Assembly: GCA_028292665.1 (NCBI GenBank)
Contig: JAQGLW010000083.1
Coordinates: 1 to 64,000 of the forward strand
From: Herminiimonas sp.
Lineage (GTDB): Bacteria > Pseudomonadota > Gammaproteobacteria > Burkholderiales > Burkholderiaceae_D
Direction of reading: 5' to 3'
DNA length: 64,000 bases
Numbering within the stretch: the stretch's first letter is position 1; every line of letters starts with the position of its first letter. Of this stretch, positions 30,601 through 40,460 are shown in pieces. The position numbers and the translations under genes were made by a program. A model generated the notes under the pieces. The model was not told the DNA's origin. It saw only the letters and a program-made list of their open reading frames with translations, and searched no databases.

Positions 30601-32326
30601 GCAGCTTTGCGATGTCGGCATAATCGAGAATCGGCTGCGACACTTCGAGACGCATCGGCGGGTTGATGTTGTTGGTATCGAGCAGATTCGGCTTAGGACC
30701 GATGAACGATACCAGCGACATTACCATCGCCTCGCGGATCGGGTCGATCGGCGGATTGGTCACTTGCGCAAACAATTGCTTGAAATAGTGGTACAGCGTC
30801 TTGTTCTTGTTGGACATGACGGCCAGCGGCGAATCATTGCCCATCGAACCGGTCGCCTCTTCCGCCAGCACCGCCATTGGCGACATCAGGAATTTCAGAT
30901 CTTCCTGCGTGTAGCCGAACAATTGCTGGAGGTCGAGCAGCGGCGTGGTCGGCTTGGCTTCTTCCGGCTCCGCCTTGAGTTCGCCGAGCCTGATGCGCAC
31001 CGACTTGATCCATTGCTTGTACGGCTTGGCGTTGGCGTATGTGTCCTTGAGTTCCTTGTCGTCGATGATGCGGCCCGCATCGAGGTCGATCAGGAACATT
31101 TTGCCTGGCTGCAGGCGCCATTTCTTGATGATTTTCGATTCGGGAATCGGCAATACGCCGGATTCCGACGCCATCACGACCAGGTCGTCATCGGTCACGA
31201 TATAACGCGCCGGACGCAAGCCGTTACGGTCCAGGGTTCCGCCGATATGGCGGCCATCGGTAAAAGCCATTGCGGCAGGGCCATCCCATGGCTCCATCAT
31301 TGCGGCATGATATTCATAGAAAGCGCGACGGTTGTCATCCATCAGAGTATGGTTTTCCCATGCCTCCGGGATCATCATCATCATCGCTTGTGCGATAGGA
31401 TAGCCCGCCATCAGCAGCAATTCCAGCGCATTGTCGAAGCATGCGGTATCGGACTGGCCTTCATAAATCAGCGGGAACAGCTTCTTCAGATCGTCGCCCA
31501 GCACAGCGGATTTCATCACGCCTTCGCGCGCGCGCATCCAGTTGAAGTTGCCTTTGACGGTATTGATCTCGCCGTTATGCGCGAGCAGGCGGTATGGATG
31601 GGCCAGCGGCCACTCAGGAAACGTATTGGTCGAAAACCGTTGATGCACCAGCGCCAGCGCAGATACGCAGCGCGGATCCTGCAAGTCCTTGTAATACACG
31701 CCGACCTGGTCCGCCAGCAGCAAACCCTTGTAGACGATCGTGCGGGCCGACATCGACGGCACGAAAAATTCCTTGCCGTGAAGCAGATTGAGCGCCTGAA
31801 TCGCATGACCAGACGACTTGCGGATTACATACAATTTGCGCTCGAGCGCATCGGTCACCATGATGTCCTGGCCACGGCCGATAAAAATCTGGCGGATCAC
31901 CGGTTCTTTTTGACGCACGGTAGGCGACATCGGCATATCGATATCGATCGGCACATCACGCCAGCCGAGCACGACTTGGCCTTCGGCATGCGTTGCCCGC
32001 TCGATTTCCTGTTCACAAGCAATGCGAGAAGCATTTTCTTTTGGCAAAAAGACCATGCCGACGCCATATTCACCGGGCGGCGGCAACGTCACACCTTGCC
32101 TGGCCATTTCTTCCCGGTAATATTGATCGGGAATCTGAATCAGAATACCGGCGCCGTCACCCATCAATTTATCGGCCCCGACCGCACCCCGATGATCGAG
32201 ATTTTTCAGGATAAGCAAACCCTGCTCGACAATTGAATGGCTCTTTTTGCCTTTGATATGAGCAATGAAACCGACGCCGCAAGCGTCGTGTTCGTTGGAT
32301 GGGTCGTACAGACCTTGCGCATGCAT
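27638..32326 (-). CDS. gltB: Glutamate synthase large subunit GltB
   Basis: About 1562-residue enzyme making two glutamates from glutamine and 2-oxoglutarate. An N-terminal class II glutaminase domain has the nucleophile Cys in [13 protein letters not shown], exposed after removal of a short propeptide. Central and FMN-binding domains follow, with the [3Fe-4S] ligands in [15 protein letters not shown]. The C-terminal GXGXG beta-helix domain is seen as repeated G-x-x-G-x-x-x-G text ([37 protein letters not shown]). GGAG lies 8 bases before the ATG at 32326; an ATG two codons earlier (32332) is too close to it. The RAYT element begins about 75 bp upstream. Confidence 0.97.
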   Translation of the reverse strand: MHAQGLYDPSNEHDACGVGFIAHIKGKKSHSIVEQGLLILKNLDHRGAVGADKLMGDGAGILIQIPDQYYREEMARQGVTLPPPGEYGVGMVFLPKENASRIACEQEIERATHAEGQVVLGWRDVPIDIDMPMSPTVRQKEPVIRQIFIGRGQDIMVTDALERKLYVIRKSSGHAIQALNLLHGKEFFVPSMSARTIVYKGLLLADQVGVYYKDLQDPRCVSALALVHQRFSTNTFPEWPLAHPYRLLAHNGEINTVKGNFNWMRAREGVMKSAVLGDDLKKLFPLIYEGQSDTACFDNALELLLMAGYPIAQAMMMMIPEAWENHTLMDDNRRAFYEYHAAMMEPWDGPAAMAFTDGRHIGGTLDRNGLRPARYIVTDDDLVVMASESGVLPIPESKIIKKWRLQPGKMFLIDLDAGRIIDDKELKDTYANAKPYKQWIKSVRIRLGELKAEPEEAKPTTPLLDLQQLFGYTQEDLKFLMSPMAVLAEEATGSMGNDSPLAVMSNKNKTLYHYFKQLFAQVTNPPIDPIREAMVMSLVSFIGPKPNLLDTNNINPPMRLEVSQPILDYADIAKLRNISVHTGGKFKSHELNICYPVAWGKEGIEARLASLCAKAVDAVRSGHNILIISDRKVDAEQVAIPALLATSAIHLHLVSKGLRTSTGLVVETGSARETHHFALLAGYGAEAIHPYLAMDTLIDMAKGLPGDLLPEKAIYNFQKAIGKGLMKVMSKMGISTYMSYCGAQIFEAIGLNKALVDKYFKGTASNVEGIGVFEVAEEALHLHKLAFGTDPVLANALDAGGEYAFRVRGEDHMWTPDAIAKLQHSARANNFNTYKEYAQIINDQSKRHMTLRGLFEFKLDPSQAIPLDEVEPAKEIVKRFATGAMSLGSISTEAHATLAIAMNRIGGKSNTGEGGEDENRYRQELKGIPIKQGDTLASVIGKDRIEVDMPLLPGDSLRSKIKQVASGRFGVTAEYLTSADQIQIKMAQGAKPGEGGQLPGHKVSEYIAKLRFSVPGVGLISPPPHHDIYSIEDLAQLIHDLKNANPKASISVKLVSEVGVGTVAAGVAKAKSDHVVIAGHDGGTGASPLSSVKHAGTPWELGLAETQQTLVLNRLRSRIRVQTDGQIKTGRDVVIAALLGADEVGFATAPLVVEGCIMMRKCHLNTCPVGVATQDPVLRAKFAGKPEHVVNFFFFVAEEARQIMAQLGIPSYNELIGRSDLLDKSKAISHWKAKGLDFSRIFYQPDMPASEPRYQVEEQEHGLEKALDHKLIAQAKAALDKGEKVSFISPVKNVNRTVGTMLSGEVAKKYGHEGLPDDTIHIQLHGTAGQSVGAFLAHGITLDLVGEGNDYVGKGLSGGRIIVRPNTEFRGWAVDNIIVGNTVLYGAIAGEAFINGVAGERFAVRNSGATAVVEGTGDHGCEYMTGGTVVVLGATGRNFAAGMSGGIAYVYDPDGDFARKCNMAMVDLNPVLSSAEQEAKTDRAIWHTTVRGGEAQTHEEILKGLIERHFKYTGSTRARSLLDDWATARSKFVKVFPTEYKRALGEMDAAKAAKLAKEKIAA

Positions 32327-32400
32327 ATGCATTCTCCGCTACTGATGGGATTGAATCAGAAGGATAATGCACTGCAACAGATTATTCAACCCAAAAAAAC

Positions 32401-32420
32401 GGGGTCAGAGTCAATTAAAT
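32401..32420 (+). repeat. Left inverted repeat of the RAYT element
   Basis: GGGGTCAGAGTCAATTAAAT is the inverted counterpart of the right-end copy near 33255-33274: the 10-base core GGGTCAGAGT is identical and the AT-rich 3' part is similar. A diverged third copy, AGGGACAGAGT, lies just inside at 32449-32459. Such GGGTCAGAGT-type ends commonly flank RAYT genes in proteobacteria. Confidence 0.75.
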
Positions 32421-32513
32421 CCAGAGCATCTTGGCGGCCTAAATAATTAGGGACAGAGTACAAAGATTATTACAAGCACTTGATTCTGCTGCCATTTATG
32501 CTGACGGCTTCTT

Positions 32514-33221
32514 TCATGAATTAGTCGGACCATGTTTTTCTTTCAATGGCCGTCCTCTCTTTGCAGGACTGATACGGCGGCTTGCTTTTTTCTCCAGACT
32601 GGCCTTGAACTTTTCCGATCCCAACACCCATCCTTTGAGCGTGGCCTCACTCAAGGCATTAATTTCCTCCAAGGTAAGCGCTTGCTCAATCAAGGCCTTG
32701 TATGCTGCTTCACGATCAAAAGGAGTATTGCCCAAAGCCCAATATAACGGATGATCGATGATCAGCGGATCCGGCTTTATGCCGGCGTGATGCGCATAAC
32801 TCGACCAACGATATTCTGCGGCATTGGCGACGATGCCGGCGCGCACCGGATTGAGTTCGATATAGCGCGAACAAGTCATGAAATAACGTTCCGAATCGAT
32901 CACCGTTGCTTTGAACCGTCCTTGCCAGAGCGTGCCGACGCGTTCATATTTATGATTGAAATAAGGAACGTAATAACGCCCTATCCACTGCATCATGCGC
33001 CCCAAGCCGGTTTCGTCCATCGGCGAAGCCAATAAATGGAAATGATCAGGCAACAAGACATACGCATGAAGCGCGACCTTGAACCGCTTGGCAGCTTCGC
33101 GCAACCAGCCCAAAAAGGCGGCATGATCTTCGGTGTCGCGGAAGATCAGTTGACGATCATTGCCGCGCTGGATGATGTGATGGGGCTGATGCGGAATAAC
33201 AAGTCTGGGGAGCCGGGCCAT
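32514..33221 (-). CDS. REP-associated tyrosine transposase (RAYT, Y1-Tnp/HUH family)
   Basis: 235-residue IS200/IS605-like HUH transposase of the REP-associated type. The N-terminus PHHIIQRGNDRQLIF is typical. The metal-binding HUH-like motif is H60-F-H62 (LLPDHFHLL). The probable catalytic Tyr is Y87 in YYVPYFN, followed by GTLWQGRFK and YIELNPVRAGIV, all strong family signatures. The ATG at 33221 (MARLPRLV) is chosen over a TTG five codons earlier. The gene is intact and flanked by inverted repeats. It is solitary: no partner genes or dense REP arrays are seen in the window. Confidence 0.93.
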   Translation of the reverse strand: MARLPRLVIPHQPHHIIQRGNDRQLIFRDTEDHAAFLGWLREAAKRFKVALHAYVLLPDHFHLLASPMDETGLGRMMQWIGRYYVPYFNHKYERVGTLWQGRFKATVIDSERYFMTCSRYIELNPVRAGIVANAAEYRWSSYAHHAGIKPDPLIIDHPLYWALGNTPFDREAAYKALIEQALTLEEINALSEATLKGWVLGSEKFKASLEKKASRRISPAKRGRPLKEKHGPTNS

Positions 33222-33254
33222 AACGGAAAAGAACAATAATGATCTTGAGGATTA

Positions 33255-33274
33255 TATTAAATCACTCTGACCCT
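33255..33274 (-). repeat. Right inverted repeat of the RAYT element
   Basis: On the minus strand this reads AGGGTCAGAGTGATTTAATA, matching the left end through the core GGGTCAGAGT and an AT-rich continuation. With the left copy it defines an element of about 874 bp (32401-33274) containing only the transposase gene. I see no obvious target-site duplication. Confidence 0.75.
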
Positions 33275-33300
33275 ATTTGCCTCTATTTGTCGTCGCCCGA

Positions 33301-33325
33301 AAAGAAAAACCCTGAATTAACAGGG
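33301..33325 (-). terminator. Terminator of ssb
   Basis: On the minus strand CCCTG-TTAATT-CAGGG forms a short hairpin (33310-33325) followed directly by TTTTTCTTT (33301-33309). It lies about 30 bp after the ssb stop codon, with a classic stem and T tract. Confidence 0.8.
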
Positions 33326-33354
33326 CTGTCCAGTCGTTTCAACCACAAAATGCG

Positions 33355-33846
33355 TTAGAACGGAATATCGTCATCCATATCCGAAAAGTTCGGAGCCGGC
33401 TTGGAAGCCGGACGGGAGGCGCCGCCGCCGCCAGTTCCGGCGGTGCCTTGGCGTGAAGCCGGCGCGTTGTTGCCGTAGCCTTCATCCATCGGTGCACCTC
33501 CACCCATGCCCTGACGGCTGCCGAGCATTTGCATCGTGTCGGCTCTGATGTCGGTCGCATACTTTTCTACGCCGTCCTTATCTGTGTATTTACGAGTCCG
33601 CAGACTGCCCTCGACATATACTTGCGATCCTTTCTTGAGATACTGTCCTGCAATTTCAGCGAGCTTTCCAAAGAAGGTGATGCGGTGCCATTCTGTTTGC
33701 TCTTTCTTTTCGCCGGTGGCTTTATCTTTCCATGAATCGGTAGTCGCCACAGCGATGGTAGTCATTGCGTCACCACTCGGCATATAGCGTGTTTCCGGAT
33801 CGCGCCCGAGATTACCGACGATGATGACTTTGTTAACCGATGCCAT
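33355..33846 (-). CDS. ssb: Single-stranded DNA-binding protein Ssb
   Basis: 163-residue homotetrameric ssDNA-binding protein for replication, repair and recombination. The OB fold (residues 1-112) has [54 protein letters not shown] and a [10 protein letters not shown] strand. A Gly/Ala/Ser-rich disordered linker follows. The acidic tip MDDDIPF is the docking tail for partner proteins. CAGGAGA precedes the ATG at 33846. It is 13 bp downstream of the MFS gene and near divergent uvrA, a common betaproteobacterial neighbourhood. Confidence 0.97.
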   Translation of the reverse strand: MASVNKVIIVGNLGRDPETRYMPSGDAMTTIAVATTDSWKDKATGEKKEQTEWHRITFFGKLAEIAGQYLKKGSQVYVEGSLRTRKYTDKDGVEKYATDIRADTMQMLGSRQGMGGGAPMDEGYGNNAPASRQGTAGTGGGGASRPASKPAPNFSDMDDDIPF

Positions 33847-33859
33847 AATATTTCTCCTG

Positions 33860-35092
33860 TTAAACGACTGCGGCCTGCGGTATTGCACCGCGCCGCGGTA
33901 AATTTTTCATGTTGGCTGCAATTATAATCCAGACAACAGTGAGTACTGCGCCCAAAATAAACACCGATGGCGCTCCGGCGTGTTGCGTCAACCAGCCTCC
34001 CAATGCGCCGCCGCAGAATAAACCCAGCGCCTGCAACGTGTTATAAACGCCGAGCGCCGCGCCTCTGGCAGCAGGCGGCGCGATACGCGAAACCAGTGAA
34101 GGCTGGCTCGCCTCCAGAATATTAAATGCAATAAAAAATGCCAACAGCAGCAAAACAAGCATCGTCCCATGCACCACCGGTTGCGACAGCACCGCCCACA
34201 TGGCGATCTGCACCAGCAACAGCAATCCGATCGCAGCGACAAAAATCTGTTTCATCTTGCCGCGCTTCTCACCGATGAAGATGGGCGGCAGCATCAATAT
34301 GAACGATGCCAGAACGACCGGCAGATAGATTTTCCAATGCATGGACAGGGGCAGCCCTGCGTATTGCACCAGTGCCGATGGCATGACCACAAACATGGCG
34401 ACTTGCGTTACATGCAATGCAAATACGCCGTAATTCAACCGCATCAGTTCGGCATTTTTCAGCACTTCGCGGAATGACACGCGCCGCGGCGGCAATGCGG
34501 GCGCCGCAGGCACCACGAATACGACGATCAGAATCGCCACTAATGACAGGATGCCGATCAATACAAAAATTCCGCTCATGCCGATCACGTTATACAACAG
34601 CGGCGCAGCGACCAGCGATACTGCAAATGTCAGGCCGATCGAACCGCCGACCATCGCCATCGCCTTGGTGCGATGCTCTTCTCTCGTCGCATCTGCAATG
34701 AGCGCCGTCACTGCGGCTGAAATCGCGCCGGCGCCTTGCACCGCGCGGCCGACGATTACCCAAACGATATCGGTAGCCGCAGCGGCGATGAATGATCCGA
34801 GAGCGAACAGAACCAGACCGATGATAATGATCCGCTTGCGGCCATATTTATCGGATGCGGCGCCGAATGGAATTTGTCCGAATGACTGGGTCAATCCGTA
34901 GATTCCCAGCGCCAAGCCGACCAAGGCAGCATTATTCCCTCCATGCAACGATTTTGCATGAACTGAAAATACCGGCAGGATTAAAAAAAGCCCCAGCATC
35001 CGTAGCGCAAAAACAGACGCCAGCGATACGCCTGCGCGGATTTCGGTGCGCGACATGCCGGTACTTGATTCGATAGCAATATTGGAAGACAT
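33860..35092 (-). CDS. MFS transporter
   Basis: 410-residue major facilitator with about 12 membrane helices. The motif-A region is [22 protein letters not shown] between helices 2 and 3. Helix-rich halves are split near residue 200, and the second half has [21 protein letters not shown]. The family resembles drug or sugar-efflux MFS proteins, but the substrate cannot be read from sequence. The gene is divergent from uvrA (141 bp between starts) and is followed closely by ssb. Confidence 0.9.
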   Translation of the reverse strand: MSSNIAIESSTGMSRTEIRAGVSLASVFALRMLGLFLILPVFSVHAKSLHGGNNAALVGLALGIYGLTQSFGQIPFGAASDKYGRKRIIIIGLVLFALGSFIAAAATDIVWVIVGRAVQGAGAISAAVTALIADATREEHRTKAMAMVGGSIGLTFAVSLVAAPLLYNVIGMSGIFVLIGILSLVAILIVVFVVPAAPALPPRRVSFREVLKNAELMRLNYGVFALHVTQVAMFVVMPSALVQYAGLPLSMHWKIYLPVVLASFILMLPPIFIGEKRGKMKQIFVAAIGLLLLVQIAMWAVLSQPVVHGTMLVLLLLAFFIAFNILEASQPSLVSRIAPPAARGAALGVYNTLQALGLFCGGALGGWLTQHAGAPSVFILGAVLTVVWIIIAANMKNLPRRGAIPQAAVV

Positions 35093-35233
35093 ATAAGAGA
35101 GGATTGCGGGATAAGCACGCGTATTACGACGAGCATCAAAACCCGCTATAGTATCAGGTTGACCCGTTTTAACCCGCTCGTTGCTTTATAAAAATTCTGT
35201 GAGCCCAGGAAAAACTTACGCTGAAAGTAGCTA

Positions 35234-38086
35234 ATGGAAGAAATTCGCATCCGCGGCGCACGCACGCACAATCTTAAAAACATCAATCTCGATTTACCAC
35301 GCAATCAGCTCATCGTAATCACAGGCTTATCCGGCTCCGGCAAGTCGTCGCTCGCCTTCGACACGCTCTATGCGGAAGGGCAGCGGCGCTACGTCGAATC
35401 GCTGTCATCCTATGCGCGCCAGTTTTTGCAGTTGATGGAGAAGCCGGACGTCGATTTGATCGAAGGATTGTCGCCGGCGATTTCGATCGAGCAAAAAGCC
35501 ACGTCGCACAATCCGCGCTCGACCGTCGGAACCGTTACCGAGATCCATGATTATCTGCGCCTGCTTTACGCGCGCGTCGGCACGCCCTATTGCCCAGATC
35601 ATCCGGAAAACCCGCTGGCAGCGCAATCGGTTTCGCAAATGGTCGATGCGGTGCTGGCGATGCCGGAAGACACAAAGCTGATGATCCTGGCGCCCGTGGT
35701 CGCCGACCGTAAAGGCGAGCATGTCGATCTGTTCGAGCAGATGCAGGCGCAAGGTTTCGTCCGGTTCCGCATCCAGAGCGGCACCGGCAAGGCCAGAATA
35801 TTCGAAGTCGATGATTTACCGAAGCTGAAGAAAACGGAAAAGCATACGATTGACGTCGTGATCGATCGCTTGAAGGTGAAGGACGACATCAAGCAACGGT
35901 TGGCCGAGAGTTTCGAGACCGCATTGCGGCTGGCCGAAGGTCGTGCCATCGCACTGGAAATGGATAGCGGCAACGAGCATCTTTTTTCCAACAAATTCGC
36001 GTGCCCGATTTGCGGCTATTCGCTGCAGGAGCTGGAGCCGCGGCTGTTTTCGTTCAACAATCCGATGGGCGCATGCCCGGAATGCGACGGCCTGGGGCAT
36101 ATCGAGTTCTTCGATCCGAAACGCATCGTCGCTTTTCCCAATCTGTCGCTGGCATCCGGCGCAGTCAAAGGCTGGGATCGGCGCAACCAGTTTTATTTCC
36201 AGATGCTGTCGAACCTCGCCGAGCATTATGCGTTCGACGTCGATGTGCCATTCGAGAAATTGCCGGAAAAGGCGCAGCAGGTAGTGCTGTACGGTTCCGG
36301 CCGCCAGACGGTTCCGTTCACTTACATCAACGAGCGCGGCCGCGCGGTGGTGCGCGCGCATACGTTTGAAGGAGTGGTCAATAATCTGCAGCGGCGCTAT
36401 CGGGAAACCGATTCGATGGCGGTCAAGGAAGAACTGGCCAAATTCATCAATGAAAAGGAATGCCCGTCTTGCCACGGCGCGCGGTTGCGCATCGAGGCGC
36501 GCTTCGTCAAGGTCGGCAACGGCGCACAGCAGCGCGCAATTTACGAGGTGGCTGCAACGCCTTTGCGTGAAACCCTCGCCTTCTTTGAAAACCTCAAGTT
36601 GAAAGGCGCGAAAAAAGAAATCGCCGACCGGATCACCAAGGAAATCATTTCGCGCCTGAAATTCCTGAATAACGTCGGCCTCGATTACCTGTCGCTGGAA
36701 CGCAGTGCGGACACATTGTCCGGCGGCGAAGCGCAGCGCATCCGGCTGGCATCCCAAATCGGATCGGGTCTGACCGGTGTTATGTACGTACTGGATGAGC
36801 CATCGATCGGCCTGCATCAGCGCGACAATGACCGGCTGATCACGACATTGAAGCACCTGCGCGATATCGGCAACAGCGTGCTGGTGGTCGAGCACGACGA
36901 AGATGCGATACGCTGCGCCGATTTTATCGTCGATATGGGACTGGGCGCCGGTGTCCATGGCGGCGAAATCATCGCGCAAGGCACGTTGGCGCAAATATTG
37001 AAAAATAAAAAATCGCTGACTGCGCAATACCTGAACGGCACCTTTGAAATCAAGGTGCCCAAAAAACGTACACCGATGGATCCGAAGAGACTGTTCACCA
37101 TCACCGGCGCAACCGGCAACAATCTTAAAAACGTCACATTAAGCTTGCCGGTGGGTCTATTGACCTGCGTGACGGGGGTATCCGGCTCGGGCAAGTCGAC
37201 TTTGGTCAACGACACGCTCTACCATGCGGCAGCAAGACATTTGTATGGTTCCCATACCGAGCCGGCGGCGCATGAGTCGATCAGCGGCATGGAACATTTC
37301 GATAAAGTGATTTCAGTCGATCAGGCGCCGATCGGACGCACGCCGCGCTCGAATCCGGCAACCTACACGGGCTTGTTCACACCGATCCGCGACCTGTTTT
37401 CGACCGTGCCTGCCTCCAAGGAGCGCGGTTACAGCGCAGGGCGTTTTTCGTTCAACGTCAAGGGCGGACGCTGCGAAGCATGCCAGGGCGACGGCGTGAT
37501 CAAGGTTGAAATGCATTTTCTGCCTGATGTCTATGTACCGTGCGATGTCTGCCATGGCAAGCGTTACAACCGCGAAACGCTGGAAGTGCAATACAAGGGC
37601 AAGAACATCACCGAAGTGCTGGATATGACGGTTGAAGAAGCGCATGTATTTTTCAAGCCTGTGCCGGTGATTGCACGCAAGCTGCAAACGCTGCTCGATG
37701 TCGGCCTCGGCTACATCCGGCTGGGACAGAGCGCCACCACGCTGTCGGGCGGCGAAGCGCAGCGGGTGAAGCTGTCGCTGGAATTATCGAAGCGCGATAC
37801 CGGCCGAACGCTCTATATTCTGGATGAACCGACCACCGGCTTGCATTTTCACGACATCGACTTGCTGCTGAAAGTCATTCACCGGCTGCGCGATCAAGGC
37901 AATACGGTGGTAATCATCGAGCACAATCTCGATGTAATCAAAACGGCCGATTGGCTGGTCGATCTGGGGCCTGAAGGCGGCGCAGGCGGCGGGCAGATTA
38001 TCGCAACAGGCACGCCGGAGGATGTCGCGAAGAGCCCGCGCAGCTTTACCGGAAAATATCTGGCGCCGATATTGAACAAGAAATGA
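35234..38086 (+). CDS. uvrA: Excinuclease ABC subunit A (UvrA)
   Basis: 950-residue DNA-damage recognition ATPase of nucleotide excision repair, acting with UvrB and UvrC. There are two ABC modules. The first Walker A is [16 protein letters not shown] and the first signature is [17 protein letters not shown] with [13 protein letters not shown]. The second Walker A is [15 protein letters not shown] and the second signature is [19 protein letters not shown] with [13 protein letters not shown]. Zinc-finger cysteines are in CPICGY...CPECDGLG and in CEACQGDG...[10 protein letters not shown] found no CTGT-N8-ACAG LexA box in the 141-bp upstream gap. Confidence 0.98.
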   Translation: MEEIRIRGARTHNLKNINLDLPRNQLIVITGLSGSGKSSLAFDTLYAEGQRRYVESLSSYARQFLQLMEKPDVDLIEGLSPAISIEQKATSHNPRSTVGTVTEIHDYLRLLYARVGTPYCPDHPENPLAAQSVSQMVDAVLAMPEDTKLMILAPVVADRKGEHVDLFEQMQAQGFVRFRIQSGTGKARIFEVDDLPKLKKTEKHTIDVVIDRLKVKDDIKQRLAESFETALRLAEGRAIALEMDSGNEHLFSNKFACPICGYSLQELEPRLFSFNNPMGACPECDGLGHIEFFDPKRIVAFPNLSLASGAVKGWDRRNQFYFQMLSNLAEHYAFDVDVPFEKLPEKAQQVVLYGSGRQTVPFTYINERGRAVVRAHTFEGVVNNLQRRYRETDSMAVKEELAKFINEKECPSCHGARLRIEARFVKVGNGAQQRAIYEVAATPLRETLAFFENLKLKGAKKEIADRITKEIISRLKFLNNVGLDYLSLERSADTLSGGEAQRIRLASQIGSGLTGVMYVLDEPSIGLHQRDNDRLITTLKHLRDIGNSVLVVEHDEDAIRCADFIVDMGLGAGVHGGEIIAQGTLAQILKNKKSLTAQYLNGTFEIKVPKKRTPMDPKRLFTITGATGNNLKNVTLSLPVGLLTCVTGVSGSGKSTLVNDTLYHAAARHLYGSHTEPAAHESISGMEHFDKVISVDQAPIGRTPRSNPATYTGLFTPIRDLFSTVPASKERGYSAGRFSFNVKGGRCEACQGDGVIKVEMHFLPDVYVPCDVCHGKRYNRETLEVQYKGKNITEVLDMTVEEAHVFFKPVPVIARKLQTLLDVGLGYIRLGQSATTLSGGEAQRVKLSLELSKRDTGRTLYILDEPTTGLHFHDIDLLLKVIHRLRDQGNTVVIIEHNLDVIKTADWLVDLGPEGGAGGGQIIATGTPEDVAKSPRSFTGKYLAPILNKK

Positions 38087-38173
38087 TCGGGTTCGCTGCG
38101 CATGCACGACACCGGCTACCTGGCCATCCAATGACGGCACTGGTTAAATAGAATAGAAGCAAGAGAAGAAAAA

Positions 38174-38449
38174 TTGGCAAAACATCTGCGCATCGCCGGT
38201 ATCGTCCAGGGCGTCGGGTATCGCGCCGCTTTTGCGGCGAAAGCGCGCGCATTGCAGCTTTCAGGCTGGGTGAGAAACCGCCGCGATGGTTCAGTCGAGG
38301 TAACCGTTTCCGGTTCGACGGGGGCGCTCGACAGTATCATCGATTGGGCTCGGCGCGGCCCGCCCGGTGCACAGGTACGGGAAATATCGATTGCCGAAGC
38401 GGACGATCCGCTTGCAGAGAGAAAGTTCGAGATATTGCCGACCGAATAG
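38174..38449 (+). CDS. acyP: Acylphosphatase
   Basis: 91-residue small enzyme hydrolysing acyl phosphates. The catalytic Arg lies in GIVQGVGYRAAF and the catalytic Asn in GWVRNRRDGSVEV, both intact in the alpha/beta sandwich pattern. The start is a TTG at 38174 with a purine-rich AGAGAAGA upstream; no ATG is available close by. It lies 88 bp after uvrA on the same strand and converges on the AEC permease gene with 17 bp between. Confidence 0.92.
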   Translation: MAKHLRIAGIVQGVGYRAAFAAKARALQLSGWVRNRRDGSVEVTVSGSTGALDSIIDWARRGPPGAQVREISIAEADDPLAERKFEILPTE

Positions 38450-38466
38450 AACAGGCTGTCTTGTTT

Positions 38467-39375
38467 CTAACGCAATCCGAACCACAGTCCGGCCGGCACA
38501 AACACCAATGCCGCCAGATTGCCGATTAACACAATCGATGCAACCTTTTCCGGTTCCTGCTGGTACTGTTCCGCCACCATGAAGCAGAATACAGCCGGCG
38601 GCAATGATGCGAACAGATACATCTGTCCGCGTTGAACCGCCGTCAAAGTCATCATGCCGTCAAGCATCCAGGCCACAGCCAGCCCGGCAATCGGGCAGAT
38701 AATCGCGCCGACCAGTCCGATATGCCAGCTCTTGAAATTGATGTCGAGCATGCGCACTCCAAGCGCAAACAGCATGATCGGTATGCAGGCTTCCCCGAGC
38801 ATCTTCAATGCCTGGAACAAAGGTGCGGGCAGACCGATGTGCGCAACGGCAAACACCATGCCGCCCATCATCGACAGCATCATCGGGCTGGCGAGGAATT
38901 TCAGAAAAGCGGTGCGCCGCCCGCCTCTGCCGGTTTCGATGATCTTGATGCCGACCGAAAAATAAACCAGATTGCATGCCATGAACAAAGCGACTGCCGC
39001 CGACAAGCCGGTCGTACCGAATGCCAATACCGCAAGCGGCAAGCCCATATTGCCGCAATTGTTGTACATCATCGGCGGCACAAAACTGCGCACATCGTAA
39101 CCGAGCAGGCGCGCAACCGGCCATGCCAGCAGTCCGGAACCGAGAGAAATCAGCACGCCGGCGAGAATCAACATGCCGTTATGTGCGACATCGAAATCCC
39201 TGGCTGCCAGCGCGGTAAACACCAGCAACGGACAGAGCACTTCCATGCTGACGCGATTAACGGCAGCCATATCGGACTTCACGGTTTCACCGCGCAGGCG
39301 CGCATACACATAGCCGACGCCGATGATGGCAAATACCGGCAGGATAATACTGGCGATGTGTTCCAACATTTCCAT
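38467..39375 (-). CDS. AEC (auxin efflux carrier) family permease
   Basis: 302-residue membrane protein with about ten helices. Family features are [21 protein letters not shown] at the N-terminus, the central Asn/Gly-rich crossover MMYNNCGNMGLPLAVLAFG, and the second-half repeat with LASLPPAVFCFMVAEQYQ. Bacterial homologues are often annotated as malate or other organic-acid transporters; no substrate can be assigned here. The start at 39375 is the first ATG; a TTG precedes it. Confidence 0.85.
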   Translation of the reverse strand: MEMLEHIASIILPVFAIIGVGYVYARLRGETVKSDMAAVNRVSMEVLCPLLVFTALAARDFDVAHNGMLILAGVLISLGSGLLAWPVARLLGYDVRSFVPPMMYNNCGNMGLPLAVLAFGTTGLSAAVALFMACNLVYFSVGIKIIETGRGGRRTAFLKFLASPMMLSMMGGMVFAVAHIGLPAPLFQALKMLGEACIPIMLFALGVRMLDINFKSWHIGLVGAIICPIAGLAVAWMLDGMMTLTAVQRGQMYLFASLPPAVFCFMVAEQYQQEPEKVASIVLIGNLAALVFVPAGLWFGLR

Positions 39376-39558
39376 CAACGATTCATTTCTTCAGAAGGGA
39401 CGTCTGCGCTGCATTGCGACGGGCATCGACATTCTAACGATATCCGGCGCACTTCGTGTCGCAGAGTCACATCGCTACGGACAAGAAAAGCCTGGCCGGA
39501 AACAACCGATGCAGAATTTGCAGCGGAAGACCGGCCGCCGTCTGTTTACCTCTTTCAT

Positions 39559-40356
39559 TTATTTTTTGAGTGCTGCCAGCGCCATGTCATCCACCTTCTT
39601 CGGTGCAATCAATTTCAGCCATAATCCGATCCTGGCTTTGACGGTCATCACCAGTTCCCGCTTGCGGGATGTCATCGCTTCCAGCATCCGTTCGACACAT
39701 TCTTCAGTCGACATCGCCCCTTTTTCTTCCAACCCGCTCTTGCCTGCCGCTTTGCCGTCCGGACCGTAGCCGTGATATCGGATCTGCGTGGCGACTACTC
39801 CCGGATAAATCATCGTGACATCGACGCCTGTGCCGCGCAATTCGATACGCAACGCATCGAAAAATCCCGCCATCGCGAATTTGCTCGGACTGTAAGCTGT
39901 ACGGCCCGGCACGCCGATCTTGCCGGCCAGGCTGGAAACGCCGACGATCAGGCCGCGGGTTTTCTTCAAGTGCGGCAGCGCATGGCGAGTACACCACAGG
40001 CTGCCGAAAAAATTGACGCGCATCATGTCTTCGTACCATGTGAAATCGGTGACCTCTTCAAACATCGCATGGCCCGATACGCCGGCATTGTTGACCAGCG
40101 CATCGATGCAACCAAAACGGTCAAGCGTTTGCCCGATCAGATTCCTGCAATCCGTTTCGACGCCGACATCGGTACGCACCGCGAGCACCTGCGCTCCGGC
40201 CGCCACACAGTCGGCAGCGACCTGGTTGAGCGCATCGATCCCGCGTGCGGCAATGACGAGCCTGGCGCGCTGCCTTGCCAGCGTGCGCGCCAATTCCGCG
40301 CCGATGCCATCGGAAGCGCCGGTGATGACGACGACCTTGTCATGAAAGGATTTCAT
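39559..40356 (-). CDS. Short-chain dehydrogenase/reductase (SDR)
   Basis: 265-residue classical SDR. The NAD(P)-binding motif is VVITGASDGIG, then the structural LVNNAG, the catalytic Ser in IVGVSSLAGK and the Y-x-x-x-K pair in AYSPSKFA. The C-terminal part (about 190-265) resembles SDRs acting on lipophilic substrates. The Ala-Ala-Arg after the second strand suggests NADP preference, but this is weak evidence. It stands alone, with gaps of about 180 and 104 bp on either side. The substrate is unknown. Confidence 0.9.
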   Translation of the reverse strand: MKSFHDKVVVITGASDGIGAELARTLARQRARLVIAARGIDALNQVAADCVAAGAQVLAVRTDVGVETDCRNLIGQTLDRFGCIDALVNNAGVSGHAMFEEVTDFTWYEDMMRVNFFGSLWCTRHALPHLKKTRGLIVGVSSLAGKIGVPGRTAYSPSKFAMAGFFDALRIELRGTGVDVTMIYPGVVATQIRYHGYGPDGKAAGKSGLEEKGAMSTEECVERMLEAMTSRKRELVMTVKARIGLWLKLIAPKKVDDMALAALKK

Positions 40357-40460
40357 GTTTTCTCCGTTTTATATGGCTGTCATTCAATAAAACATGCGAA
40401 TTCTTTTTGTTGCCATGCAAACAGTGCGGAACGCCCATCCGGCTCATCTACTATTATTCA

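Noticed and set aside
29087-32236. A 1049-codon open frame on the plus strand antisense to gltB
   Set aside because: It is the mirror of the highly biased gltB coding frame. The translation is rich in His, Arg, Gln and Cys with no recognisable domain, and gltB itself is complete with all motifs.
35093-35233. LexA (SOS) box upstream of uvrA
   Set aside because: I looked for CTGT-N8-ACAG and near matches in the gap; none is present.
35816-37027. A 403-codon minus-strand frame inside uvrA
   Set aside because: Shadow of uvrA codon bias; no domain or ribosome binding site recognised.
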